A stretch of DNA of 20,470 nt from a virus. The translations under genes were made by a program, and so were the position numbers. Numbering within the stretch: the first letter of the stretch is position 1; every line of letters begins with the position of its first letter. Shown here piece by piece: positions 13,291 to 19,252 of the stretch. Under the pieces are notes generated by a model that was not told the DNA's origin, did no database searches, and saw only the letters and a list, made by a program, of their open reading frames with translations. The stretch spans positions 1 through 20,470 of IMG/VR virus record IMGVR_UViG_3300046519_000175. The stretch is one strand, 5' to 3'.

Positions 13291-13718
13291 TGGGCGACCT
13301 CCTTGATCTGCTTATCAACCCATTTACGCATGCGGGTCCAGCGCTCTTCCGGAGTTTCGCGCCGCCATCCCTGTTGAGGGTCGTAGACTCCCGGGTGATC
13401 ATCGTTTTCCCAAACGATCTCGCGAGCCATGGCCGAGGCTATGCCGAATCTGTCAGCTACAGCCTCTGCGTCGTCAGGGTCGATGACAGTCATATCCAGA
13501 CCGCGAGACTGACCAACCACACCGAGCGTGCAGAAGTCGCCGTCGGCCTGAAGCTGCTCGGTAACCAGACGCTTAACTGGCATGGCATCGAGCGCGGTGG
13601 CCAGCTCTTTTAAGAACGCCTGCCCGCGCTTGCCGCGCAGCGCTGAGTTCACAGCACCGCGCCAACAAATCAGAGACCAGTTGTCATCGTTGTCGTCGCT
13701 GTATCCGCTTCTGCTCAT
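13287..13718 (-). CDS. Hypothetical phage protein in overlap chain
   Basis: The protein is 143 aa. The middle has helical sequence (LICWRGAVNSALRGKRGQAF, LKELATALDAM), then GDFCTLGVVGQSRGLDM, a DPDDAEAVADRFGIASAMAREI helix pair and a WENDD turn. The C-terminal part (GWRRETPEERWTRMRKWVDK) is basic. Proteins of this pattern are common in Pseudomonas and enteric prophage early operons with no proven role, as far as I recall. ATGA overlaps the upstream gene at 13715-13718. Confidence 0.8.
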   Translation of the reverse strand: MSRSGYSDDNDDNWSLICWRGAVNSALRGKRGQAFLKELATALDAMPVKRLVTEQLQADGDFCTLGVVGQSRGLDMTVIDPDDAEAVADRFGIASAMAREIVWENDDHPGVYDPQQGWRRETPEERWTRMRKWVDKQIKEVAQ

Positions 13719-13927
13719 GCTGCTCTCCTGAGTTCAGTCTTCCGGTGGCCGACCTTCCGTTCCAGCGCCTGGTGGTAGCACTGGCCGTCGTCGTAGGTGA
13801 GTTGCCCCAGCATCACCGCCATGTCGATCATCCCGCTGACGTAGGAGTGGTCGACGTGGGGCATGGGAGATCTGGAAATCTTGGCGATCTCCACGCCGAT
13901 AAAGGCGTCTGCTACGTCCTTGCTCAT
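13715..13927 (-). CDS. Small hypothetical phage protein in overlap chain
   Basis: This 70-aa protein starts MSKDVADAFIGVEIAKISRS, then has a SYVSGMIDMAVMLGQLTYDD helix, a QCYHQAL segment and a basic ERKVGHRKTELRRAA end. It may be a small regulator, but no family is recognised. It overlaps both neighbours by 4 bases (13924-13927 and 13715-13718). Confidence 0.75.
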   Translation of the reverse strand: MSKDVADAFIGVEIAKISRSPMPHVDHSYVSGMIDMAVMLGQLTYDDGQCYHQALERKVGHRKTELRRAA

Positions 13928-14340
13928 AGGTCCGCATCCTCTGCTTCAGCCTGCAGGCCTGCTTCGGCGTGCGGCTCGACCAGCGCCACGGCGATGTCGA
14001 ACAGCTTGCCCATCGGCGTTTGGCCTTCACCGAGCAGGCCCAAGGCAAACGTCTTGGCCGGTGCACCGCCCAGAGCCGCGATGACCAGCTGAGCGAAGAA
14101 GTCATCAGGATCTTCATCGTCGATCTGCCGCTGATTCAGATGAGTCTGAACCTCGGACAGGAACGTGGAGTACTCGACGACGATGGGGGAACATAGACGG
14201 CGGCGAATCACCAGGTCACAGCCGCGCATCAGGTTCTCGGCTGTGTCTTCGATCCAGCGGTGCGCCGCTTCCTCACGCCCGGAGTCGTCGTCCGGCTGCA
14301 TGTTGTCCCAGCGCGCTTGCGCTCTTGCGAAAGAATTCAT
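13924..14340 (-). CDS. Hypothetical phage protein, first gene of the overlap chain
   Basis: This is a 138-aa, mostly helical and acidic protein: MNSFARAQARWDNMQPDDDS, RWIEDTAENLMRGCDLVIRR, an SPIVVEYSTFLSEVQTHL stretch, DDFFAQLVIAALGG and an acidic C-terminus (EAGLQAEAEDADL). GGAGG lies about six bases before the ATG. It leads a run of six coupled genes (14340 to 12726). The leader of about 110 bases upstream holds a stem-loop and the G-rich repeat. No family is assigned. Confidence 0.8.
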   Translation of the reverse strand: MNSFARAQARWDNMQPDDDSGREEAAHRWIEDTAENLMRGCDLVIRRRLCSPIVVEYSTFLSEVQTHLNQRQIDDEDPDDFFAQLVIAALGGAPAKTFALGLLGEGQTPMGKLFDIAVALVEPHAEAGLQAEAEDADL

Positions 14341-14398
14341 GGTCGCCTCCGTAGGCGCTGTTCAACCGCATTGATCAGATGCCCGCGCAGGTGACCAA

Positions 14399-14422
14399 GC
14401 CCGTGCCGTGAAGCACACGGGC
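14399..14422. other. Stem-loop in the leader of the overlap chain
   Basis: GCCCGTG (14399-14405) pairs with CACGGGC (14416-14422) around a 10-base loop. No T run follows on either strand, so it is not a normal terminator. It sits in the ~110-base leader between two leftward genes and may be an RNA-processing or regulatory hairpin. Confidence 0.5.
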
Positions 14423-14438
14423 ACCTGTCGATGCGGTC

Positions 14439-14450
14439 GATGGGGTGGGG
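14439..14450. repeat. GATGGGGTGGGG intergenic repeat (copy 3)
   Basis: Copy of the G-rich word abutting the stop codon of the DUF551-like gene. It matches the copies at 2287-2298 and 12707-12720 in position after a leftward gene. Confidence 0.5.
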
Positions 14451-14672
14451 TTATTCGGTGGGCGGGGCTAGATGTGGCTGCCAATGCGTCACGCGATGTT
14501 CGAAGCGCGAGCCGTCTCCGTATCGCCAATCAACGCCGTTCCAGTAGAGAAAGCGGGCGCCATTGGAGCTGCTCTGTGCTTTCCTCGCTGGGGTGTAGCC
14601 GATGACCCAGGCTTTGCCGCCACCCTTTGGCAGATCAGGCAGCCTGTCGCTGCACTTGATCCAGCCGCTCAC
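14451..14672 (-). CDS. DUF551-family protein
   Basis: This 73-aa protein fits the DUF551 pattern well: start 'W-I-x-C-S-D-R-L-P-D' (GWIKCSDRLPDLP), a strand VIGYTPARK, FLYWNGVDWRYGDG and the end 'HWQPHLAPP', corresponding to the family's HWmPLPePP. DUF551 proteins are short phage and prophage proteins of unknown role. It overlaps the upstream gene by 4 bases (14669-14672). Confidence 0.85.
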   Translation of the reverse strand: MSGWIKCSDRLPDLPKGGGKAWVIGYTPARKAQSSSNGARFLYWNGVDWRYGDGSRFEHRVTHWQPHLAPPTE

Positions 14673-14920
14673 GGCTCTTCTCCACGGCGTCGGCGCTCGG
14701 TTGCCATCTCCATCGCCAAATCGTGCCGTTCCTCACTGATCAGCTCAGCTACGGCAGCCTCGACTTCGGACATCGCGGCATCCTCATCGCCAGCGCGGCG
14801 AATCATCAAGCGAAGCAGCTGGATTGCAGCGTCAAGGCGAGTCGGGTAGGCGTGCGCAATGAAGCCAGTGCCCGATGGCTCTTGAACCAATACCTGACCG
14901 GAAACATTCATTCCGCTCAT
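14669..14920 (-). CDS. Small hypothetical phage protein
   Basis: The protein is 83 aa: a short beta start (SGQVLVQEPSGTGFIAHAYP), then two helices (TRLDAAIQLLRLMIRRAGD and SEVEAAVAELISEERHDLAM) and a very basic end (ERRRRGEEP). AAGGAG lies seven bases before the ATG at 14920. A TTG two codons earlier is less likely. It is coupled to the DUF551-like gene. No family is recognised. Confidence 0.75.
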   Translation of the reverse strand: MSGMNVSGQVLVQEPSGTGFIAHAYPTRLDAAIQLLRLMIRRAGDEDAAMSEVEAAVAELISEERHDLAMEMATERRRRGEEP

Positions 14921-15287
14921 GCTCAATCTCCTTGCTGATTAACCAAACACACTCAGCTGCAACCACAAGAACGCGAACGGCCAAGTGGCAGCGGAGTAGT
15001 TGCATGTGGGTGTGTTCGATATGGGGTAGGGGGTTCCGCATCTGCGGGCACTGTTCCGATGTGCTGCGAGGGGTGGGCCTACCTTCCGGCCAATGCGCGG
15101 GTTGGGCGCCGCCTTCAGGCTTACGGCGCCACGCAGGTGAATCGCTTACTGGTGCATGGCTGCAAATCCTCCGTGGCTCTTGTCAGCTGCTGAGATGTTC
15201 AGTCAGCCGATGCAGGGGGCCGCGTTGCGCGGTGCAGAAGTCTTCCGCATCCTTCAGCCAACTCATCGAATTGGCTGAGGTGATACT
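14921..15287. other. Non-coding stretch with hairpins inside the leftward operon
   Basis: No convincing gene was found in these 367 bases. They hold a loose G-rich repeat (15018-15033), a long hairpin at 15105-15130 (outer GGCGCC arms, inner GCC/GGC with a TTCA loop) and an inverted repeat TCAGCCAA / TTGGCTGA just past the stop of the 90-aa gene. None is followed by a T run. It may carry a promoter, a structured leader or a small RNA, but no boundary could be set. Confidence 0.5.
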
Positions 15288-15560
15288 TCAGTCTTCGTCG
15301 TCGGCATCGAGCATATTTTCGATGTCGGTGGCCGCGGGCTTCTTCCAGTTTTTGATCTGGCCCGTTTCCAGGTCGATATCCAATTCCACGTAGTCGCCGT
15401 AGTGGTCGCCGGGGAAGAAGTTGGGCACGTAGCCTTCATAACTTCCGACCTTGTCGCCTTGGGCGTCGACCAGATCTGCGTTGAAGCGGTCGCTGACCTT
15501 GACGCACAACTTGAGCAGGGTTACGTCGACCTGCACTGTTTTCTTCTGGCTGATTTGCAT
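15288..15560 (-). CDS. Hypothetical phage protein, first leftward early gene
   Basis: This 90-aa protein starts MQISQKKTVQVDVTLLKLCV, has a KVSDRFNADLVDAQGDKVGS segment, then EGYVPNFFPGDHYGDYVELD and an acidic end (NMLDADDED). The pattern is beta-rich. It resembles a small early protein common in Pseudomonas phages as far as I remember, with no known role. The ATG at 15560 has GGAGG seven bases upstream. It opens the leftward early region, and its promoter probably lies in 15561-15730 facing the divergent zinc-finger gene. Confidence 0.8.
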   Translation of the reverse strand: MQISQKKTVQVDVTLLKLCVKVSDRFNADLVDAQGDKVGSYEGYVPNFFPGDHYGDYVELDIDLETGQIKNWKKPAATDIENMLDADDED

Positions 15561-15583
15561 CCCACTTCCTCCGTTGATTTCCA

Positions 15584-15606
15584 ATGCCGCCTCATAGAAG
15601 CGGCAT
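15584..15606. promoter_or_regulatory. Inverted repeat in the leader of the leftward early gene
   Basis: ATGCCGC (15584-15590) and GCGGCAT (15600-15606) form a 7-bp stem around a 9-base loop. It lies about 25 bases upstream of the leftward ATG at 15560. It may be an operator or an mRNA leader hairpin. The rest of 15561-15730 should hold divergent promoters, but no near-consensus pair was found. Confidence 0.5.
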
Positions 15607-15730
15607 CAGTAAATCGTTCGGTATTACTCACTGCGCCCGTCAGGGTCATTCGCACATTCGGTCATCACCTCGAACGTATGGCCCGCTATTCGGCAGGTTG
15701 GTACGATCTGGGAAAGACAGGAGCTTTCAC

Positions 15731-15994
15731 ATGGATGCAAAAAGCCTCGAACTGCTGCGACAACTGAAGACATCGCTTACGCGAGAGCGGAAAGATCGAG
15801 AGTGGCCCGAGACGAGCTGCAGATTCTGCAAATCGCATTTCCGGTATCACCACACTTGGAAGCCTGTGCCGATCATGTGTAAGGGCTGTCGCGTTGAGCG
15901 GAAAACGCCTTACAAGCCCGGAGAGGGCGACACTCTCTATCTTGAAACTCAGGTATTTAGCGGCGGATCGCCTGGTGGCGGTCGCCGGAAGTGA
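15731..15994 (+). CDS. Small zinc-finger-like protein
   Basis: This 87-aa protein has a helical start (MDAKSLELLRQLKTSLTRER) and two CxxC knuckles: TSCRFCKSHF and IMCKGCRVER, about 18 residues apart, with HH between them. That is the spacing of a treble-clef or zinc-ribbon finger. It is basic and likely binds nucleic acid. AGGAG lies seven bases before the ATG at 15731. A longer frame from 15584 reads through the divergent intergenic region. It is the only rightward gene between the leftward operon and the OL region. Confidence 0.8.
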   Translation: MDAKSLELLRQLKTSLTRERKDREWPETSCRFCKSHFRYHHTWKPVPIMCKGCRVERKTPYKPGEGDTLYLETQVFSGGSPGGGRRK

Positions 15995-16272
15995 CATCAT
16001 CGGCCGCGCACGCTACTGGCGTCGGCTTGGCCGTTAATCTCGTTGTTTTTCCAGCCGCGGGCCTTTCGGCTTGTTCTCCCGCTGGATAACTGTTCTTGGC
16101 GCTTTACGCTGCGCGCCCGGGGCAGTTGCCACCCCTCTGAATCGTTGAGGCCGATTCATCGCTGCCTTTGAAGCTGGGCCGGTGGTGATCCGGCAATGGG
16201 TGAAGCTAAAGAGCTGGCGGGTCTCAAGAGGCCCTGTCGCACCGTTGGTTTGTCGCTGCGATGGGTGAAATA
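15995..16272. other. Non-coding stretch before the left operator cluster
   Basis: There is no supported gene in these bases. Weak hairpins are present, such as AGCCG...CGGCT around 16052-16077 and TGAATC...GATTCA near 16138-16158, and none has a clear T tract. A small frame starting at 16196 runs across the operators and the next gene's ribosome site, so I do not accept it. Confidence 0.5.
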
Positions 16273-16386
16273 TGAACTACAGGTTCAAATTGCGTCAAGT
16301 ACCAAAAGTACATATTTTTCCCGCAGTTCATTTACAGGTTCAGAAACTGCCGGTCGAAATGGGATTTACGATGAACCTAAGGTTCG
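16273..16386. promoter_or_regulatory. Left operator cluster (OL-like), four sites
   Basis: Sites with the pattern TGWAC-N5-GTWCA are seen at 16273-16287 (TGAACTACAGGTTCA, perfect), 16298-16312 (AGTACCAAAAGTACA), 16328-16342 (right arm only clear) and 16372-16386 (TGAACCTAAGGTTCG). The same pattern recurs in the cI-cro region, so CI and Cro probably bind both clusters. The last site lies inside a likely promoter. Confidence 0.75.
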
Positions 16387-16393
16387 CTATGCT
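16365..16393 (+). promoter_or_regulatory. Rightward early promoter (PL-like) over an operator
   Basis: TTTACG (16365-16370), a 17-base spacer and TATGCT (16388-16393) give a plausible sigma70 promoter that spans the operator at 16372-16386. It would start transcription about 40 bases before the DUF1654-like gene. A second possible pair, TTGCGT-17-TATTTT (16290-16318), lies further upstream between operators. Confidence 0.6.
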
Positions 16394-16442
16394 CGCCACC
16401 GATTACTGGATGGATATACAGCTTTCGCTAAGGAGGTGTTTT

Positions 16443-16760
16443 ATGGCGCAGCAAGGCAACAATAAGAGTTCAGGGCCGGCGACTATCAGCCCTATGGAGC
16501 GGCTTACCATGCGCGTGTCGTCGATGATCAATCACCCGATAGCCCAGGAAAGGCGGGAGGTCAGGATTCATCGGCTGGACACGGACGGAGAGAGGGAGTG
16601 GAACGAGATCGTGAATGCGATCTCAGAAGCGGACGGGATCAACCTAACGCACAACCACGAAGATGCATCGATCACATTGAGGTGGGAACCTTCAGAGGAC
16701 GACGAGAAGCCCGCGCAAGTAGCGGACCCGTTTGAGTCAGAAGAGCCGGCGCCTTTCTAG
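16443..16760 (+). CDS. DUF1654-like protein under the operator-controlled promoter
   Basis: This 105-aa protein has a core (ERLTMRVSSMINHPIAQERR, EVRIHRLDTDGEREWNEIVN, then a DASITLRWEP strand) that follows the DUF1654 pattern of Pseudomonadaceae, 'RiqrmIn.P.AQ....v.i.r...e...W..i.......g...i.W'. The N-terminus is Gln/Asn-rich and the end acidic. AAGGAGG seven bases before the ATG sets the start. It is the only gene from the left operators to the terminator, so it would be repressed in the lysogen and made early in lytic growth. DUF1654 function is not established. In position it corresponds to the lambda N-side early gene, but it shows no N-like Arg-rich motif. Confidence 0.8.
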   Translation: MAQQGNNKSSGPATISPMERLTMRVSSMINHPIAQERREVRIHRLDTDGEREWNEIVNAISEADGINLTHNHEDASITLRWEPSEDDEKPAQVADPFESEEPAPF

Positions 16761-16765
16761 CGGGC

Positions 16766-16795
16766 ACAAAAAAGCCCGCTCGGAGTGGCGGGCTT
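16766..16795 (-). terminator. Terminator of the cI operon
   Basis: On the minus strand AAGCCCGC pairs with GCGGGCTT (arms 16788-16795 and 16772-16779) with an 8-base loop, followed by a T run (A run at 16768-16773 on the plus strand). It would end leftward transcripts of the membrane-protein gene and cI. It also lies just past the rightward DUF1654-like stop, where it would work less well. Confidence 0.8.
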
Positions 16796-16813
16796 CAGTG
16801 TCTTTCTGGTTCG

Positions 16814-17734
16814 CTAGTGAATCGCAGTGACAGTAAATTGCTTAGGCACCAGAGCCCCCGTCTCTGGATCAGGATCGTAGGAGACTGTGATGTCAGCTTT
16901 GATGATCTGGTCAGCCCTTGCCTTTGAATTATCAAGGCCTGATTCGAAGTGCATAGGCAGTTTCTTTTTGTTAGCTATCGTTGGGATCCGTGCGATCCAA
17001 CCGGATTTATCGCTATCTCGGTTGAGGCTTCTAATGTCGACGTCCACATTCTGGTACTTCAGCTCCTGTGAAACAGGCGACAGGACGGCCTTATCTGGCG
17101 CATCCCTCGACGCGGCGTGACTGATAACTAGCGGGCTTGATTTATCATCGCCAGCGTAAATCGCGCCACCGTTTTGGCCTGCTGCCGGCTTCACAAAGTC
17201 TAAGGCAGCCGCTGCTACGCGTTTCCTGTCTGTAGAGAGAGCGGCCTCAATCGCTTTGTTGAGCTGCTGCGGCGAAGAATTGAACATATCTTGTCCGGCC
17301 ACCATGACCACGCTGTTCGTCGCCTGAATACTGGGAGCGTTGTTTCCAGCAGCCTTGTCCACCAGGCTAACCGCGCTCGCTGCTACCACAATAAAAGCTG
17401 CCGCCGCAACGCCAGCTATGGCTGTGTACCTAAGACCTGAACCAAACTTCGTTGTCATCAGCCACTTCTCTAGCTTGTCTTTCTCCACCTGGTTTAGACA
17501 TTTAAGCACTAATTCCAGGTATTCCTTGAGACTACCTGACTCGACTTTCTCGACTCGCAGCTCGCACGACTGGACCTGTGCGCCGCTAAGCGATGAAAAG
17601 AAAGCCGGCATCGCAGGGCTCATTCGGTCTAAAGCAGACAGAGCCTTGATAACGTCAGGGATGGGGAGTGGGGTTTTGCTTTCGTAATAGAAGGCTAGGG
17701 GAAGCCTGACCTCAAAATCCGTTTGTTGATTCAC
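16814..17734 (-). CDS. Membrane-anchored protein of unknown function, downstream of cI
   Basis: The protein is 306 aa. An N-terminal domain (about 1-95) is alpha/beta with a VRLPLAFYYESKTPLPIPDV start, a helix KALSALDRMSPAMPAFF and VEKVESGSLKEYLELVLKCL. One membrane helix follows (about 102-124, YTAIAGVAAAAFIVVAASAV). The C-terminal ~180 residues are soluble, with a VVMVAGQDMF start, helices (QQLNKAIEAALS) and a final beta-rich part. I recognise no family. The GTG at 17734 has AGGA seven bases upstream. It is co-directional with cI, 48 bases after it, and ends at a strong terminator, so it would be expressed in the lysogen like lambda rexAB. That makes superinfection exclusion or another lysogen trait a reasonable guess. 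Confidence 0.8.
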   Translation of the reverse strand: MNQQTDFEVRLPLAFYYESKTPLPIPDVIKALSALDRMSPAMPAFFSSLSGAQVQSCELRVEKVESGSLKEYLELVLKCLNQVEKDKLEKWLMTTKFGSGLRYTAIAGVAAAAFIVVAASAVSLVDKAAGNNAPSIQATNSVVMVAGQDMFNSSPQQLNKAIEAALSTDRKRVAAAALDFVKPAAGQNGGAIYAGDDKSSPLVISHAASRDAPDKAVLSPVSQELKYQNVDVDIRSLNRDSDKSGWIARIPTIANKKKLPMHFESGLDNSKARADQIIKADITVSYDPDPETGALVPKQFTVTAIH

Positions 17735-17782
17735 TTCTAAATCCTAAAGCAAAGACCATAAAAATGGATGAATTTTGGCTGG

Positions 17783-18643
17783 TTAGACTAGATTTCCGTT
17801 CCACACGAACAGCACGCGAGCTTGAATGTAGGTCTCATCGATGAAAATGTCTTCGGCCTTATGCTTCCGGTTGTCCGAGATCATCTTGAATCTGTCCTTG
17901 CCCTTCATCTGCAAGCGCTTGATGTACTGAAAGCCGCCGTATGAGAAGTAGTAAATGCCGTCGCCTACGAATTCCTTGATGCTGATGTCAACCAGGCAGG
18001 GGTCTCCGTGCTTGATCGTCGGCGTCATTGATTGACCCCAGCCCGTTACCATTTTTAGGTGGTAGTGCTCTCTGAACTCAACGCCCATCGCGCGTAGTTG
18101 AGAGGGGCTGATGCGAACGTCCTGTAGCAACTCTGGGTAGTCGTGGACCACCTCGCCACCGCCCAGCGCGCCGCGCACGTCATAGTGCGCAATCCATACC
18201 TCATCGCCAACCTTGCCCGAGCCGGGCTTGTAAGCGTCATTCACTAGCACCTCGATGGTGCCTTCTTGCTCTGTACCTTCAGCCACTGCCAGCAGCTTTT
18301 GTAGGCGGTCTTCGCCCAACTTCTTGCCTGCCAGCATTTCCCGAATCTTGTCAGCGGCAGTCGACGAATCACCAGCTACGACCTGATCAACGAGCAGCCC
18401 GGGCCCGTCTCCTGACCCATGTTGAAGCCATTCGATTTTGACGCCGAGATTTTCGGCAATCGCCTGCATTTTTGCCGGGCCGGGTATCGACTCCCCATTG
18501 AGCCATTTGCTGGCCGCCTTGGGTGTGACCTTTGTCATTTCAGCGAGGCGAGCGCCCGCACCCCATTGATCGATGCCTTTCTCGGCAAGCGACTTTTTTA
18601 AGCGGTAGGCAAACGCGGCGCGGATTTCTTCTATTTGAACCAT
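17783..18643 (-). CDS. cI: CI-type repressor with S24 peptidase-like domain
   Basis: This 286-aa phage repressor would maintain lysogeny. Residues about 8-75 form a helix-turn-helix domain (ARLAEMTKVTPKAASKWLNG, ESIPGPAKMQAIAENLGV). A linker follows, then the S24/LexA-like domain (about 140-286) with GWGQSMTPTIKHGDPC, in which Ser205 is the likely nucleophile, and YIKRLQ, with Lys242 the general base. No Ala-Gly pair is seen at the usual cleavage place (RGALGGGE, 157-164). AG pairs occur earlier (residues 90 and 105). The start at 18643 is chosen because a well-placed GATATT would put the transcript start on this ATG, as in leaderless lambda cI. A longer frame to 18688 is possible. Confidence 0.9.
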   Translation of the reverse strand: MVQIEEIRAAFAYRLKKSLAEKGIDQWGAGARLAEMTKVTPKAASKWLNGESIPGPAKMQAIAENLGVKIEWLQHGSGDGPGLLVDQVVAGDSSTAADKIREMLAGKKLGEDRLQKLLAVAEGTEQEGTIEVLVNDAYKPGSGKVGDEVWIAHYDVRGALGGGEVVHDYPELLQDVRISPSQLRAMGVEFREHYHLKMVTGWGQSMTPTIKHGDPCLVDISIKEFVGDGIYYFSYGGFQYIKRLQMKGKDRFKMISDNRKHKAEDIFIDETYIQARVLFVWNGNLV

Positions 18644-18707
18644 AGGTTCAATATCGCATGCCCTTGCATGTACTTTCAGTTCCGACATAACATGTACTGC
18701 AAGTTCA
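18636..18707. promoter_or_regulatory. Right operator cluster (OR-like), three sites
   Basis: The sites are 18636-18650 (TGAACCATAGGTTCA, perfect), 18669-18683 (TGTACTTTCAGTTCC) and 18693-18707 (TGTACTGCAAGTTCA), with centre spacings of 33 and 24 bp. The first covers the cI start codon, the second the cI -35, and the third the spacer and -10 of the rightward promoter. Occupancy would switch between cI and cro, as in lambda. Confidence 0.8.
18650..18679 (-). promoter_or_regulatory. PRM-like promoter of cI
   Basis: On the minus strand CTGAAA (18674-18679), an 18-base spacer and GATATT (18650-18655) place a transcript start at or next to the ATG at 18643. This fits a leaderless cI mRNA. The -35 overlaps the middle operator. 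Confidence 0.55.
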
Positions 18708-18711
18708 TATT
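18682..18711 (+). promoter_or_regulatory. PR-like promoter of cro
   Basis: CCGACA (18682-18687), an 18-base spacer and CATATT (18706-18711) form a plausible promoter just before the cro ribosome site (CGGAGG). The third operator covers its spacer and -10. Confidence 0.55.
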
Positions 18712-18726
18712 TAGCCCGGAGGCCAC

Positions 18727-18966
18727 ATGAGCCCGCTTAAGAAATCGATTGATGACGCCGGCGGCGTTCCGGTGGTTGCCATGGCATGCGGCAAAACGCC
18801 GCGAGCCGTTTACAAGTGGCTGACCGCCGAGTGCCTGCCGCGCACTGAATACACCGGCGAAACCCGGTATGCCGAGCGGATCGCCGCACTGGCATCAGCC
18901 AATGGGAAGCCGTTCGAGCCCTCTTGGCTTCTCTCGGAAGCCCACCCCAAGAAATCTGCCGCCTAA
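18727..18966 (+). CDS. cro: Cro-like repressor (YdaS/Cro HTH family)
   Basis: The protein is 79 aa. The MSPLKKSIDDAGGVPVVAMA start with a KTPRAVYKWLTAECLPRTEY segment is the Cro/YdaS-type helix-turn-helix pattern (helix, 'avA.a.Gkt..aVykWl....lPrte'). It is the first rightward gene after the OR cluster and would shut off cI during lytic growth. GGAGG six bases upstream sets the ATG at 18727. Its stop overlaps the stop of the opposite-strand gene by 3 bases. Confidence 0.88.
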   Translation: MSPLKKSIDDAGGVPVVAMACGKTPRAVYKWLTAECLPRTEYTGETRYAERIAALASANGKPFEPSWLLSEAHPKKSAA

Positions 18967-19169
18967 CCGCGCTTCGAGCTTAGCGAGATCGTCGCCAGCT
19001 CGAAGCCGCGCAGAGCCTCTTGGCTCAACTGATCACGTAACTGACTGGCCTTCTGCTCGAACGCAGGCCAGAGCCTCATCTGAGAAGACAGGGGCAGGGT
19101 GGATGCCAAGGCACCCACAAAGCAGCAAAGGGCGGTTATCTCGCCTTGCAGTTCGGAAGAGTCGGTCAT
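18963..19169 (-). CDS. Small protein encoded antisense between cro and cII
   Basis: This 68-aa product looks like a real protein: MTDSSELQGEITALCCFVGA, a hydrophobic LASTLPLSSQMRLWPAFEQK helix and a SQLRDQLSQEALRGFEL helix. AAGGA lies eight bases before the ATG. No family is named. It points toward cI and lies where the lambda PRE transcript runs, so it could be the first gene of a CII-activated leftward transcript that continues antisense to cro and into cI. That is inference from layout. Confidence 0.65.
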   Translation of the reverse strand: MTDSSELQGEITALCCFVGALASTLPLSSQMRLWPAFEQKASQLRDQLSQEALRGFELATISLSSKRG

Positions 19170-19252
19170 GGATGCGTCCTTGATCAGTTGGTAACCGAAT
19201 CATCTCTGTGTTGGCACTGAGCCACCACTGAAAACGTAACGAGGTTTTACGA

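Noticed and set aside
14832-15041. Leftward 69-aa frame with a hydrophobic middle
   Set aside because: It overlaps the better-supported 83-aa gene and its ribosome site, and no ribosome site precedes its own starts.
16196-16465. Rightward frame across the left operators
   Set aside because: It covers four operators, a promoter and the next gene's ribosome site. The protein sequence is not convincing.
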